From NCBI RefSeq assembly GCF_010731535.1, contig NZ_AP022581.1:3853952-3917951 (forward strand): a DNA stretch of 64,000 nucleotides, given 5' to 3'. Positions 42,092-52,014 of the stretch are shown here, one piece after another. Both the position numbers and the translations under genes were made by a program. The notes under the pieces were generated by a model. It saw only the letters and a list, made by a program, of their open reading frames with translations. It did not search any database and was not told where the DNA came from. Each line of letters begins with the position of its first letter. Positions within the stretch are counted from its first letter, which is position 1. The stretch comes from Mycobacterium lacus. GTDB taxonomy: Bacteria > Actinomycetota > Actinomycetes > Mycobacteriales > Mycobacteriaceae.

Positions 42092-43488
42092 GTGAACGGT
42101 AGCGCAGCGGGTCCGCGGGTGAAAGTATCAGCCGACGGTGCCGGTGTCGTGTCGCATGCCGGGGTGGGCATGCTGCGGGAGGTCGCCGATCTGACCGGGC
42201 TGTCGTCGCAGGTCACAGCCGTGTTGGCCGATACCTACCGGGGGCCGTGGATGCATGCACCCGGGGTGGTGTTCGCTGATCTGGCCGCGGCGGTGGCCGA
42301 CGGCGCGGACTGCATCGATTCGGTCGGCGCATTGTGGGGTGACCGCCAGCAGGCGTTCGGGCCGGTGGCCTCGACGAGCACGCTGTGGCGGTTGGTTGAT
42401 GAGCGCATCGACGCCGCGCATCTGCCGGGGATTCGGGCGGCCCGCGCGCATGCCCGCGCCCAGGCGTGGGCGGCCGGGGCGGCCCCCGAGCACGGTGGGT
42501 GGCTGCACCTGGATGTCGATGCCACCATCTGCGTTGATCATTCCGACAACAAGGAAAACGCGGCAGCGACCTGGAAGAAAACCTTCGGATTCCACCCGCT
42601 GCTGGTGTTTTTGGACCGTCCCGACATCGCCGCCGGGGAGGCCTTGGCCGGGTTGCTGCGCGCAGGCAACGCCGGCTCGAACACCACCGCCGACCACATC
42701 ACCGTTCTTGAGCAGGCGCTGGAATCGCTACCGGCGGCCTACCGTCCCGACCCGGACAACCCCGACGGGCCGGCGGTGTTGATCCGCTCGGATTCGGCCG
42801 GGGCCACCTACGGGTTCGCCGCGGCCTGCCGTACCGCGCACGTGGGGTTCTCCTTGGGCGCGGTCATCGACTCCCGCGTGCAAAACGCTGTCGAGATCCT
42901 CAACGACGCCGATGCCTGGTATCCGGCCATCGACACCGACGGCGCCATCCGCGACGGCGCCTGGTCGCCGAGGCCACCGATCTGGTGGATCTGTCGGCTT
43001 GGCCGGCCGGCACGCGGTTGGTCCTACGCAAGGAGCGCCCGCACCCCGGCGCCCAGTTGCGGTTCACCGATTCTGACGGCCACCGGGTCACCGGGTTTCT
43101 CACCGACACCGCCGACGGGGCCATCCCCGGCCAGCTGGCCGGCCTGGAGTTGCGCCACCGCCAACACGCCCGGGTGGAAGACCGCATCCGCCAAGCCAAA
43201 GCCACCGGCCTGCGGAATCTACCGTTCAGTGCTTTTGACGCCAATGCCGCCTGGCTTGAAATCGTCCTGGCAGCCACCGATCTGATCGCCTGGACCAAAC
43301 TGATCGGCTTCACCGAGGACCCGGACCTGGCGCGCTGCGAGATCGCCGCCTTCCGCTACCGGGTGCTGCACGTGGCCGCCCGCATCACCCGCGGCGCCCG
43401 CCAGGTTCGCCTGCGCATCGACGCCACCTGGCGCTGGGCCAAGGCCATCACCGCCGCCTGGATTCGCATCCGCGCCGCCTTCACCTAA
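42092..43488 (+). pseudogene. IS1380-family transposase, frameshifted
   Basis: A DDE transposase of about 465 residues split by a single frameshift at about 42964. The first frame carries the first catalytic aspartate block (GGWLHLDVDATICVDHSDNK), then KTFGFHPLLVFLDRPDIAAG and LRAGNAGSNTTADHI, typical of IS1380. It also has the second block RSDSAGATYGFAAACRTAHV. After IRDGAW the protein continues in the -1 frame as VAEATDLVDLSAWPAG and ends at 43488. One lost G (TGGGTCGCC to TGGTCGCC) would explain the shift. As read, no full-length transposase is made. Confidence 0.85.
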
Positions 43489-43625
43489 CCCGAAGTTCCG
43501 ACCGCTGGTACTCGAGGATTGTGTAGCCGACCTGGGAAATCAGTAGAATCACAGTTGGCGAGTGTAGCCACGAATATGGTGTGTCGTTACGACGTTGTGT
43601 GATGAGAATGCGTTAGGATAACGGC

Positions 43626-45406
43626 GTGGCGGCATACTCAGGTTCGATGCACGTAGCCCGGAATCTGCGTGGATACGTGACGAAGTCAGGCGAGCAACGT
43701 CTCTACGAGACGATCCTGCTGCGCCGCTCGTTCCGCGACGGGGGCAAGGTGCGCCACCAAACTCTGGCGAACCTGTCCAAGCTCCCGCCGGAGGCGATCG
43801 CCGCCATCGAGGCGACGCTTAAGGGGCACACGCTCGTGGCGGCCGGCAGCGAGTTCAGCAAGACGCGGTCGCTGCCGCACGGTGATGTCGCAGCGGTGGC
43901 GGCGATGGCGGGCAAGCTCAAGCTGGCCGCACTGCTAGGCCCGCCATGCCGGGCCCGCGACATTGCTGTCGCGTTGATCATCTCGCGGGTGGTGCGGCCA
44001 AAATCGAAGCTATCCACCCTGGGCTGGTGGTCTGATACCACCCTCGGGGTCGACCTGGGTGTGGCCGACGCATCCACCGATGAGATCTACGCGGCGATGG
44101 ACTGGCTTGTCAGCCGCCAGGAGACGATCGAAAGAAGCTGGCCGCAAAGCATCTCGCGGAGTCGGTGAACCCGGGCCGGATGGCGTTGTTCGACCTGAGT
44201 TCCTCGTGGGTGACCGGGCGCTGCTGCGAGCTGGCCGCACACGGCTATTCCCGCGACGGCAAGAAAGGGTGCCAGCAGATCGAATACGGTGTGCTCACCG
44301 ACCCCGACGGGCGCCCGGTCGCGGTGCGGGTGTTCGCGGGCAACACCAGCGACCCGAGCGCGTTCACCCAGATCGTTGAGGTGATCAAAGACAAGCTCGC
44401 CATCCAGCGGCTGATCCTGGTCGGTGACCGCGGCATGATCACCGGCGCGCGCATCGACAAGCTGCGCGAACTCAACGACACCCCCGACGACGCAGCGTGT
44501 TTCGACTGGATCACCGCGCTGCGCGCCCCGTCGATCGCCAAACTCGCTCGCGACGACGGGCCGCTGCAGATGAGCCTGTTCGACCAGCAAGACCTCGCCG
44601 AGATCACCCACCCCGACTACCCCGGCGAACGGCTGATCGCCTGCCGCAACCCAGCACTGGCCGCCGAACGCGCCCGCAAGCGCCAAGACCTGCTGGCCGC
44701 CACCGACAAGGAGCTGGCCCACATCGCCGAACGCGTCACCAAGGGCACCCTGTCCGGCGCCGACAAGATCGGCATCGAGGTCGGTAGGGTCAGCGGAAAA
44801 TTCAAGGTGGGCAAACACTTCCACCTCACCATCACCGACACCGCCTTCACCTACCACCGCGACCAGGCCGCCATCGACGCCGAAGCGGCCCTCGACGGCA
44901 TCTATGTCCTGCGCACTAGCGTCGACGCCCAGGCCCTCGACCCCGCCGCCATAGTCGAAAGCTACAAGAAACTCGCCAACGTCGAACGCGACTTCCGCAT
45001 CATCAAATCCGACGACCTCGACCTGCGGCCCATCCACCACCGCCTCCAAGACCGGGTCAAAGCCCACATGCTCATCTGCATGCTCGCCTGCTACCTCACC
45101 TGGCATCTACGCAAGGCCTGGGCACCGTTGACCTTCACCGACCAAGCACCCCACAACGGGACAACCCGTAGCCCCGCACGCCGCTCCGCCACCGCCCAAG
45201 CCAAGGCCTCCACCAAACACGATGACGACGGCAACCCGGTCGGCAGCTTCCGCGACCTGCTCACACACCTGGGCACCCTCACCCGCGACCGGATCCGCTA
45301 CCACGACACCGACATCGAAATCGACAAGCTCACCGACCCCACCCCCCACCAGCGCCGCGCCTTCGACCTTATCGAGGCCCCCATCCCACTGACCATCGCC
45401 GCGTAG
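43626..45406 (+). pseudogene. IS1634-family (IS4 group) transposase, frameshifted
   Basis: A transposase of about 590 residues in two frames. The first (43626 to about 44135) has RGYVTKSGEQRLYETILLRR and ends RQETIE. The second continues from about 44135 as KKLAAKHLAESVNPGRMALF, with the catalytic region ILVGDRGMITGARIDKL and the late glutamate block SYKKLANVERDFRIIKS. It ends at 45406. The shift occurs at GAAAGAAG; adding one A restores the frame, so it is a one-base deletion in an A run or a possible -1 slippage site. IS1634/IS1549-type elements normally have one long frame, so inactivation is the simpler reading. Confidence 0.82.
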
Positions 45407-45657
45407 CCACAACAACCACCCACCAAAACCAACAAACCCCCAGGTCAAACCGCGGATTCGCCTATCAGAACAGCCTTAACTTCGGCCTAACCACCCGACC
45501 TCCCTGACCCGACCAGACGAAAGACCCCGGCCCCCAGGAAGCCCGCCCACCGGCACGACAGCCGGCGACCTGTCGCACCCACCTGCCAGAATCGGCGTCA
45601 CCAGCCGGCCAGAACCCCGCTCACACCCCACCCATCAAGCAGCGCGAAAAATCGAGG

Positions 45658-46986
45658 CTAAGCGAGAGCCTCGGGTGCGGCATCGGGCAGTCGGGAATCC
45701 AGCGCCCCACAACGACGCATCGCGCCCAGCGGATCGGCGTAGATGCCGCCCAGCGACACGATGCCCGCCCCGGCCTCCTGCACGCGGTTGCCGAACGCGG
45801 TGACGCGGATGTCGCGCGGCGCAAGCACCGAACGCGCCGCGAACGCCGCCTCCACCTGCTCCATCGCCTCGGGGTACTCGGTGAATGCCTGGCCGCCGAC
45901 CACCAGCTCGTCGGGATTGAGTAGGTCACGCAGCAACGCCACCGCCTCACCGAGCACCCGGGCCCGCTCCGACAGCAAGTCTCTGGCCTGCTGGTTACCC
46001 GCCCGAGCTACCCGCAGCAGGTCGGTGATCGCGGTGGCGGACCCGCCGGTGCGGGTCGCGGTACTGACGCCGGGCAGGATGTTGGCAATGATTTTCAGCC
46101 GACGGGCAGCGGCCAAAACCGCCTCATCGCTGACGGTGGATTCCAGCTGCCCGGTGCCGCCGAGCAGCTCAGAGTGGACAGGCAGCGGCGCGATGGTGCC
46201 AGGGCCGCTGGCCGGGCAATGCACCCGACCGCCGATCACCAGCGCATAGCCCACGGTTTCCCGCGCGTAGACGTACAGGCTGGTCGGTGAAGTCGGCGCG
46301 AACCGCCGCATGCAGAGCAACAGTTCGGCTCCGGCCATGGCGTCGACGTGAGACGCCACCGAAACCGGCAGACCCAGGACGTCGGCCAACACGGGCCCCA
46401 CCGGTGCTTGCCGCCAGCCCAGCCGCGCGTGGTCGACGTGGCCGGTGGCGCTGTCGACAGCACCGCCGATCGCCACCCCGACCCACAGCGGCCGCCGCCG
46501 ATGCCAGCGCCTCAGGTACCGTCGCGCGCTGTCGGCCAGCGCTGCCAGTGCGGGGCCCTGCGCTTTGAGCGGTGTCGGGGTCTCGACCGTGTCGAGCGTG
46601 CGGCCCAACAGGTCGGTGGCGACGATGCTCGTGGTCCGCGCGCCAATGTGGAGGCCCAGTGTGACGAACGGTTCGTGGTTAATCTCCACGGGCACCCGGG
46701 GGCGTCCGATCGCCCCGGAAATCGCCAAATCGGCACGTTCCCGCAGGAGACCCGCCTCCAGCAGCGCGATAACCTGACGGTTCACCGTCGCGATGCTCAG
46801 CGATGTCACCTTAGCGATGACGTCGCGGCCGACCGGTCCGCGCAACCGTACGGCGCGGAATACCGCGGCCGCCGCGGAGTCGGACAGATGCAGCGACGGG
46901 GCCACCACTTGACGATGGGAGCGCAGCGGGCCCTTGTGGCCCGGTGTCCGGCTGGGTGAATGGGCAGTGAGGGTAGTCGTGTGCAC
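45658..46986 (-). CDS. ROK-type/NagC-like transcriptional regulator (Rv0485-like)
   Basis: A 442-residue protein from the GTG at 46986. The N-terminal winged helix is near residue 45-90 (VGRDVIAKVTSLSIATVNRQ, then VIALLEAGLLRERADLA). A ROK/sugar-kinase-like actin fold follows: VTLGLHIGARTTSIVATDLL near residue 105, WVGVAIGGAVDSATGHVDHA near residue 175 and DLLNPDELVVGGQAFTEYPE near residue 350. The ATP-loop and zinc-site consensus of ROK kinases are not clear, so it is probably a regulator only. M. tuberculosis Rv0485 controls a PE/PPE gene pair. It is divergent from the SDR gene and now separated from mshA by two insertion sequences. Confidence 0.85.
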   Translation of the reverse strand: MHTTTLTAHSPSRTPGHKGPLRSHRQVVAPSLHLSDSAAAAVFRAVRLRGPVGRDVIAKVTSLSIATVNRQVIALLEAGLLRERADLAISGAIGRPRVPVEINHEPFVTLGLHIGARTTSIVATDLLGRTLDTVETPTPLKAQGPALAALADSARRYLRRWHRRRPLWVGVAIGGAVDSATGHVDHARLGWRQAPVGPVLADVLGLPVSVASHVDAMAGAELLLCMRRFAPTSPTSLYVYARETVGYALVIGGRVHCPASGPGTIAPLPVHSELLGGTGQLESTVSDEAVLAAARRLKIIANILPGVSTATRTGGSATAITDLLRVARAGNQQARDLLSERARVLGEAVALLRDLLNPDELVVGGQAFTEYPEAMEQVEAAFAARSVLAPRDIRVTAFGNRVQEAGAGIVSLGGIYADPLGAMRRCGALDSRLPDAAPEALA

Positions 46987-47169
46987 GGGGCGTCCTTTAT
47001 GTCCGAGTTTGATTGGCCGGTCTGGCCGCACTTTGCTGACTTGTTCTGGGTCAGGCGCGGCAAACTGCACGGCAACAACACGCGCCCGCGCTATGACACA
47101 CGGTCGTCATGCCGAACAGGGCGCTGCGGTACACACGGGAAATTTAGCATGTTTACTAGAGTTGGCCCG

Positions 47170-47925
47170 ATGACATCAGCTGATGCGCAAAAACGAGTCG
47201 CGGTGGTCACCGGAGCCAGTTCCGGAATCGGCGAAGCGACCGCCAGAACCCTAGCCGCCCTTGGGTTTCACGTCGTCGCGGTGGCGCGCCGGGCGGACCG
47301 GCTCCGCTCCCTCGCCGACGAGATCGGCGGGACGGCCGCGGTGACCGACGTCACAGACGACCGGGCCGTCGAGGCGCTGGCGGGCCGATTGAGCCGGGTC
47401 GACGTGCTGGTCAACAACGCGGGTGGCGCTTGGGGGCTGGAATTCGTCGCCGATGCCGATTTCGAGCACTGGCGTTGGATGTGGGAGACCAACGTGCTGG
47501 GCACGCTGCGGATGACTCGCGCGCTGCTGCCCAAGCTGATCGACTCCGGGGACGGTTTGATCGTCACCGTCACCTCGATTGCCGCGATGGAGGTTTACGA
47601 CGGCGGCGCCGGGTACACGTCGGCCAAGCACGCGCAGGGCGCGCTGCACCGCACGTTGCGGGGCGAACTGCTGGGAAAGCCGGTCCGACTCACCGAGATC
47701 GCCCCGGGCGCGGTCGAAACCGAGTTCTCGCTGGTCCGTTTCGACGGTGACCGGCAGCGGGCGGACGCCGTCTACGCGGGCATGACCCCACTGGTGGCCG
47801 CCGACGTCGCCGAGGTGATCGGGTTCGTGGCCTCCCGACCTTCGCACGTCAATCTGGACCAGATCGTCATCCGGCCGCGCGACCAAGCGTCAGCCACCCG
47901 CCGGGCTAGCCACCCGGTCCGTTAG
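47170..47925 (+). CDS. Short-chain dehydrogenase/reductase (Rv0484c-like)
   Basis: A 251-residue classical SDR from the ATG at 47170. The cofactor motif VAVVTGASSGIGEATARTLA is at residue 10, the adenine contact DVTDDRAVEA near residue 58 and NNAGGAWG near residue 80. The catalytic serine is in VTVTSIAAMEVYDGG near residue 138, and the YxxxK pair in YTSAKHAQGALHRTL near residue 152. A basic residue pair after strand 2 (ARRADR) favours NADPH. The substrate is unknown. The 3' end overlaps the convergent lprQ gene by 20 bases. Confidence 0.92.
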   Translation: MTSADAQKRVAVVTGASSGIGEATARTLAALGFHVVAVARRADRLRSLADEIGGTAAVTDVTDDRAVEALAGRLSRVDVLVNNAGGAWGLEFVADADFEHWRWMWETNVLGTLRMTRALLPKLIDSGDGLIVTVTSIAAMEVYDGGAGYTSAKHAQGALHRTLRGELLGKPVRLTEIAPGAVETEFSLVRFDGDRQRADAVYAGMTPLVAADVAEVIGFVASRPSHVNLDQIVIRPRDQASATRRASHPVR

Positions 47926-49249
47926 TCGTCGGGGTGGTGGGGGCGCCCGACAGGGTAGGAGCGGTGGACGGCGTGATCGGCGCGGTGACGGGGATCTGGG
48001 TCGCCGGCGGGTGTGCCGTCGGCGGCGGCAGCGCCGACATCGACACCCAGGTATCCCAGTCCACGGCCCAGTCCCAGATGTCGCCGTCGGAGTACGACAG
48101 CTGGATCGAACTGCCGGTCACCTCAACCGGGTCGCCGTACATCGCGGTGTGGTAATACTCCTCGGCGTCGCTCGTGGACAGGTTGATGCAGCCGTTGGTG
48201 ACGTTGGTGTTGCCCTGCGCGCCCGCGCTCGCCGGGTTGGCGTGGATGAACTCGCCGTTGTTGGAAATCCGCACCGCCCAGCGTTCGTGGACATTGCTGT
48301 AACCGGCGGCCGGGTTGGACATGTAGAAGTCCGAGTACTTCTCGGTGACCACATGGATGCCGTTGCGGGTGACGTTGCGCGCCTTGTCGGCCTCACCGTA
48401 GCTGCAGGGGAAGTCCATGATCACGCCGGCGTCGGTGACGACCTGGATGCGGTGCGACGAGACTTCGGCCTTGACCACCTGCCGGCGACCGATCTGGAAG
48501 TGCAGCGACATGTCCTGCGCGCCGTATGCGCCGTCGCCGAACGGCAGCCCATACAGCTTGGCGTCGACGTCGACCGTCGTACCGGCCGGATAGTACTCGC
48601 GAGGACGCCAGTGCACGCGAGCGCCCTTCGCCTCGTCGGGCAGCCAAGCCCAGCTGCCCTCGACGGGGGGGTTAGTGGTGACGGTGAGCGCTCGCTCGAC
48701 GGCAGCCTTGTCACTGATCGGCGCATCGAACTGAATGATGACCGGCGCGGCGACCCCGACGGTCTGACCGTCGGCCAACTGAAATCCGCCGTCGATCGTC
48801 TTCGTCGGCGTCACGGTGGTGAACTTTCCCGCGACCGGAATGGCCTTGCCGTCGTGGCCCACGGCCGAACCGCTCCAGGTGTAAGTCGCGTCGTAGCCGA
48901 GCGGCTCGGTGATCGTGTAGGCGGTGCGATCCTGGTTGAACACCCCGGCGACGACCTTGCCCGACGAATTCGTCAGCGCGACCCGCTGGAACCAGCCGTC
49001 GCTGACTTCGACGCTGATCGCCGCGATCGGCGCCACGTCGCCGGTGCCGTCGGTCGGCCGGTACGTCAGTTGGGGCGACGGCGGCGGCTTCTTCGTCGCT
49101 TGGGCAATCGTTCTACCGGAACAGGCGGCCAGGAAGCTGGGTGCGAACACACCGACCCCAAGGGCCGTCAAGGCCAGGCGCCGGTTGAGCGGCGGGCCGT
49201 CGAAAGCGTTCACGGAAGACAAAGATACCGGGCCAAACAGGCGCCACAT
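47906..49249 (-). CDS. lprQ: L,D-transpeptidase lipoprotein (LdtMt5/LprQ-like)
   Basis: A 447-residue periplasmic enzyme forming 3-3 peptidoglycan crosslinks. The signal region RRLALTALGVGVFAPSFLAACSGR contains a lipobox-like LAAC, so it is probably a lipoprotein; the twin arginine may matter. Ig-like domains span residues ~60-270. The YkuD catalytic domain has RNGIHVVTEKYSDFYMSNPA near residue 300, RWAVRISNNGEFIHANP near residue 330, and the active-site cysteine in GNTNVTNGCINLSTSDAEE near residue 360. The tail is proline and threonine rich. Matches Rv0483 in length and order. Confidence 0.93.
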   Translation of the reverse strand: MWRLFGPVSLSSVNAFDGPPLNRRLALTALGVGVFAPSFLAACSGRTIAQATKKPPPSPQLTYRPTDGTGDVAPIAAISVEVSDGWFQRVALTNSSGKVVAGVFNQDRTAYTITEPLGYDATYTWSGSAVGHDGKAIPVAGKFTTVTPTKTIDGGFQLADGQTVGVAAPVIIQFDAPISDKAAVERALTVTTNPPVEGSWAWLPDEAKGARVHWRPREYYPAGTTVDVDAKLYGLPFGDGAYGAQDMSLHFQIGRRQVVKAEVSSHRIQVVTDAGVIMDFPCSYGEADKARNVTRNGIHVVTEKYSDFYMSNPAAGYSNVHERWAVRISNNGEFIHANPASAGAQGNTNVTNGCINLSTSDAEEYYHTAMYGDPVEVTGSSIQLSYSDGDIWDWAVDWDTWVSMSALPPPTAHPPATQIPVTAPITPSTAPTLSGAPTTPTTNGPGG

Positions 49250-49316
49250 GCCCTTGTAACGTCTTGTGCCCCGCCATAATTACTCGTGGCGGGGGGCGCA
49301 AGCACGAAAGTAGCAG

Positions 49317-50402
49317 CTACAACCCGCACCCGACCAGGACGGGCTCAGGTTTGAGTGTGATACCAAACACATCCCTAACCCCGTCGCGAATCGTGCGGGC
49401 CAGGGCCACCACGTCGTCGGCGGTGGCACCACCACGGTTCGTCAGCGCAAGCGCATGCTTGGTGGACAGCCGGCACCGGGCGGTCCGATCCGGGTAGCCC
49501 TTGAAAAAGCCCGCCCGCTCGACCAGCCAACCGGCGGCCAGCTTGACGCCGTCGGGTGCCGGATAGTGCGGCACCGATCCGTCGCACTTGCTGGCCAGCC
49601 GGTCGTAGACGGCTGGCGCCACCACGGGGTTGGTGAAGAACGACCCCACGCTCCAGGTGTCATGGTCGGCCGGGTCGAGCACCATGCCCTTGCGGGCCCG
49701 CAGGCGCAGCACCGCCTCGCGGACCAGTTGCGGGTCGGCGCGCTCGCCGCTGGTCGCGCCCAGCGCGGCCGTCAGCTCCCCGTAGCGCAACGGCGCGCTG
49801 CGGCCCGACGAATCCAGCCCGAACTCGACTTCCAGGACCACAGCCGGAATATGCAGCCCGTGGGCTTGTTTGAGCACGCTGGTGCGATAACCGAAACGCA
49901 ACTCGCGGGCCGGTACCCAGCTCACGGTGCCGCTGATGCGATCTAAGAGCCGGACTCGGGTGATGGTGTCCGATACCTCGGCGCCGTACGCCCCGACGTT
50001 CTGCACGGGGGTGGCACCGGCCGATCCGGGAATGCCCGACAGGCATTCCAGCCCACCGAGACCATGCTCGATGGCCCTGACCACGACGTCGTCCCACACC
50101 GCGCCCGCCTCCGCCCGCACGAGGCTGCCGTCGATGGTGATGCCGCTATTGGCCAGCCGCACCGCGGTAAGTTCGGTCAGCGTCTCCGCGATCACCAAAT
50201 TGGAGCCGCCGGCAAACACGAGCGGCGGGCCGCAGCCCCCGCCGCGCGCCTCCGCATCCAGTTGCCGCAGCACGGCGACCACCTGATCGGTGCTGTCGCA
50301 GGTAATTACCCGCCGCGCCACCGGTCCCAGCCGCAAGGTGGTCAACGGCGCCAGCGGAACCGACTCGGCGACGCGCGCACCGGCAAAGGGCAAACCGACC
50401 AC
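49317..50402 (-). CDS. murB: UDP-N-acetylenolpyruvoylglucosamine reductase
   Basis: Reduces UDP-GlcNAc-enolpyruvate to UDP-MurNAc with FAD and NADPH. 361 residues. The FAD-binding segment is PLVFAGGSNLVIAE near residue 60; LECLSGIPGSAGATPVQNVG near residue 118 is a family signature. The catalytic serine is in WSVGSFFTNPV near residue 250 and the C-terminal glutamate in GITLKPEPVLVG. The YRTSVLKQ block near residue 172 is the type I MurB tyrosine loop. Upstream it is divergent from the DUF2505-like gene with a 26-base gap, so their promoters overlap. Confidence 0.95.
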   Translation of the reverse strand: MVGLPFAGARVAESVPLAPLTTLRLGPVARRVITCDSTDQVVAVLRQLDAEARGGGCGPPLVFAGGSNLVIAETLTELTAVRLANSGITIDGSLVRAEAGAVWDDVVVRAIEHGLGGLECLSGIPGSAGATPVQNVGAYGAEVSDTITRVRLLDRISGTVSWVPARELRFGYRTSVLKQAHGLHIPAVVLEVEFGLDSSGRSAPLRYGELTAALGATSGERADPQLVREAVLRLRARKGMVLDPADHDTWSVGSFFTNPVVAPAVYDRLASKCDGSVPHYPAPDGVKLAAGWLVERAGFFKGYPDRTARCRLSTKHALALTNRGGATADDVVALARTIRDGVRDVFGITLKPEPVLVGCGL

Positions 50403-50428
50403 GGCCCGTAACGGTAGCCTGACTAGCT

Positions 50429-50953
50429 ATGCCGCGTTCATTCGACATGTCGGCCGACTACGAGGGCAGCGTCGAAGAGGTGCACCGGGCCTTCCGCGAA
50501 GCGGACTATTGGCGGGCCAGGCTGGAAGATACCCCGGTCGACGTCGCATCCATTGAGTCGATACGAGTAGGCGGCGAGACCGGGAACGACGGCACCATCG
50601 CGGTGGCCACCCTGCAGATGGTGCGCAGTCACCACTTGCCGGCACTGGTCACACAGTTGCATCGGGGCGATCTCTGTGTCCGGCGCGAGGAGATCTGGGG
50701 CCCGGTCATTGAGGGCTCCGCGACGGCGTCCGTTGCGGGATCGATCGTGGATGCTCCTGTTCATCTGACGGGTACCGCGGTGCTCGCCCCAATCGCCGAA
50801 TCGGGCGGCGCACGGCTGACCTACTGGGTCAGCATCCATGTCCGGGTCCCGATCATCGGCGGCAAGCTGGAAAGGATGATCGGTACCCAACTAGCCAACC
50901 TGGTGGCCGCAGAACAGCGCTTCACCACGCAATGGATTATGAACAACGCCTGA
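50429..50953 (+). CDS. DUF2505-family SRPBCC-like protein (Rv0481c-like)
   Basis: A 174-residue protein starting MPRSFDMSADYEGSVEEVHR. The alpha-beta pattern, with EVHRAFREADYWRARLED followed by repeated beta strands and an amphipathic C-terminal helix (LERMIGTQLANLVAAEQRF), fits a START/SRPBCC-like fold that binds small lipophilic ligands. No catalytic residue is evident and the function is unknown. It is divergent from murB. Tandem repeats follow 33 bases after its stop. Confidence 0.8.
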   Translation: MPRSFDMSADYEGSVEEVHRAFREADYWRARLEDTPVDVASIESIRVGGETGNDGTIAVATLQMVRSHHLPALVTQLHRGDLCVRREEIWGPVIEGSATASVAGSIVDAPVHLTGTAVLAPIAESGGARLTYWVSIHVRVPIIGGKLERMIGTQLANLVAAEQRFTTQWIMNNA

Positions 50954-50986
50954 GGCGCCGCCAGCGGCGCGCTCGGATGCTTCGGG

Positions 50987-51178
50987 TCGCCGGGCCTAAG
51001 CTGGATTGCCCAGCTCCTTCTCGCGCCGCAAGCGGCGCGTATCGTCGCCGGGCCTAAGCTGGATTGCCCAGCTCCTTCTCGCGCCGCAAGCGGCGCGTAT
51101 CGTCGCCGGGCCTAAGCTGGATTGCCCAGCTCCTTCTCGCGCCGCAAGCGGCGCGTATCGTCGCCGGGCCTAAGCTGG
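50987..51178. repeat. 58-bp tandem repeat, three full copies plus a partial one
   Basis: Units start at 50987, 51045, 51103 and (partial) 51161 with an exact 58-base period; each begins TCGCCGGGCCTAAGCTGGAT and contains CCCAGCTCCTTCTCGCGCCG. The array runs to 5 bases before the ATG of the carbon-nitrogen hydrolase gene. Its sequence resembles the repeats at 58211-58340 and, reversed, those at 23682-23791, so it is part of one MIRU/VNTR-like family. Copy number is likely to vary between strains. Confidence 0.93.
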
Positions 51179-51183
51179 CGCGC

Positions 51184-52014
51184 ATGCGGATCGCGTTGGC
51201 GCAAATCCTCAGCGGCGCCGATCCAGCGGCAAACCTGTCGCTGGTCGGCGAGTACGCTTCCCGGGCCGCCGACGCCGGCGCGAAGCTGGTGGTCTTCCCC
51301 GAGGCGACCATGTGCCGGTTCGGCGTCCCGCTGGGACCGATCGCTGAACCCGTCGACGGCCCCTGGGCAAACGGCGTCCGACGGATCGCGACCGAGGCCG
51401 ACATCACCGTGATCGCCGGGATGTTCACCCCCGCCGACGACGGGCGGGTGACAAACACGCTGATCGCGGCCGGGCCCGGCACACCAAACCAGCCGGACAC
51501 CCACTATCACAAGATCCACCTGTATGACGCTTTCGGCTTCACCGAGTCGCGCACCGTCGCACCTGGACACGAACCGGTGGTGATCTCGGTCGACGACGTC
51601 CACGTGGGATTAACCATTTGCTACGACATTCGCTTCCCGGCGCTCTACACCGAGCTGGCCCGGCGCGGGGCACAGCTCATCGCGGTCTGCGCGTCCTGGG
51701 GTTCGGGTCCGGGCAAACTCGAGCAGTGGACCCTGCTGGCCCGGGCCCGCGCGTTGGACTCGATGAGCTACGTTGCCGCGGCCGGTCAGGCCGATCCCGG
51801 CAGCCCGTTATCCGGCCCGGGAGCGCCGCTCGGCGTGGGCGGCAGCTTGGTGGCCTCACCGCTGGGCGAGGTGGTGGCCTCGGCCGGCTCTCAGCCGCAG
51901 CTGGTGGTCGCCGATATCGACCCCGACAGCGTGGCCGCGGCTCGCGACAACATCGCGGTGCTACGCAACCGCTCAAGCTTCGTTCAGATTGATGAGGCAC
52001 AATCGCGTAGGTGA
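51184..52014 (+). CDS. Carbon-nitrogen hydrolase, nitrilase superfamily (Rv0480c-like)
   Basis: A 276-residue amidase-like enzyme from the ATG at 51184 (MRIALAQILSGADPAANLSL). The catalytic triad is visible: glutamate in KLVVFPEATMCRFG near residue 42, lysine in DTHYHKIHLYDAFGF near residue 112, and cysteine in VGLTICYDIRFPALYTELAR near residue 147. The branch is that of NIT1/NIT2-type omega-amidases and deaminated-glutathione amidases; the substrate is uncertain. The frame is open upstream through the repeats, but the family begins at this ATG. It overlaps the next gene by four bases. Confidence 0.9.
   Translation: MRIALAQILSGADPAANLSLVGEYASRAADAGAKLVVFPEATMCRFGVPLGPIAEPVDGPWANGVRRIATEADITVIAGMFTPADDGRVTNTLIAAGPGTPNQPDTHYHKIHLYDAFGFTESRTVAPGHEPVVISVDDVHVGLTICYDIRFPALYTELARRGAQLIAVCASWGSGPGKLEQWTLLARARALDSMSYVAAAGQADPGSPLSGPGAPLGVGGSLVASPLGEVVASAGSQPQLVVADIDPDSVAAARDNIAVLRNRSSFVQIDEAQSRR

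Larger units (their letters stand above)
42019..45440 (+). mobile_element. Two adjacent insertion sequences (IS1380-type and IS1634-type)
   Basis: Two transposase regions in the same orientation fill the gap between mshA and the ROK-type regulator, genes that are neighbours in M. tuberculosis. The left edge is set at a 10-base inverted repeat (GAAAGTGCCT 42019-42028, AGGCACTTTC 42079-42088) preceding the first transposase; the right edge is approximate. I could not identify a matching terminal inverted repeat pair or a target duplication for either element, so the boundaries are uncertain. The gap 43489-43625 between the elements is non-coding and presumably holds the end of one and start of the other. 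Confidence 0.7.

Noticed and set aside
44087..45106. Minus-strand open frame of 339 residues over the second transposase
   Set aside because: Antisense to a recognised transposase and low-complexity Val/Gly/Asp composition.
50987..51178. CRISPR-like look of the 58-bp array
   Set aside because: The whole unit repeats without unique spacers and no cas genes are present; it is a tandem repeat.
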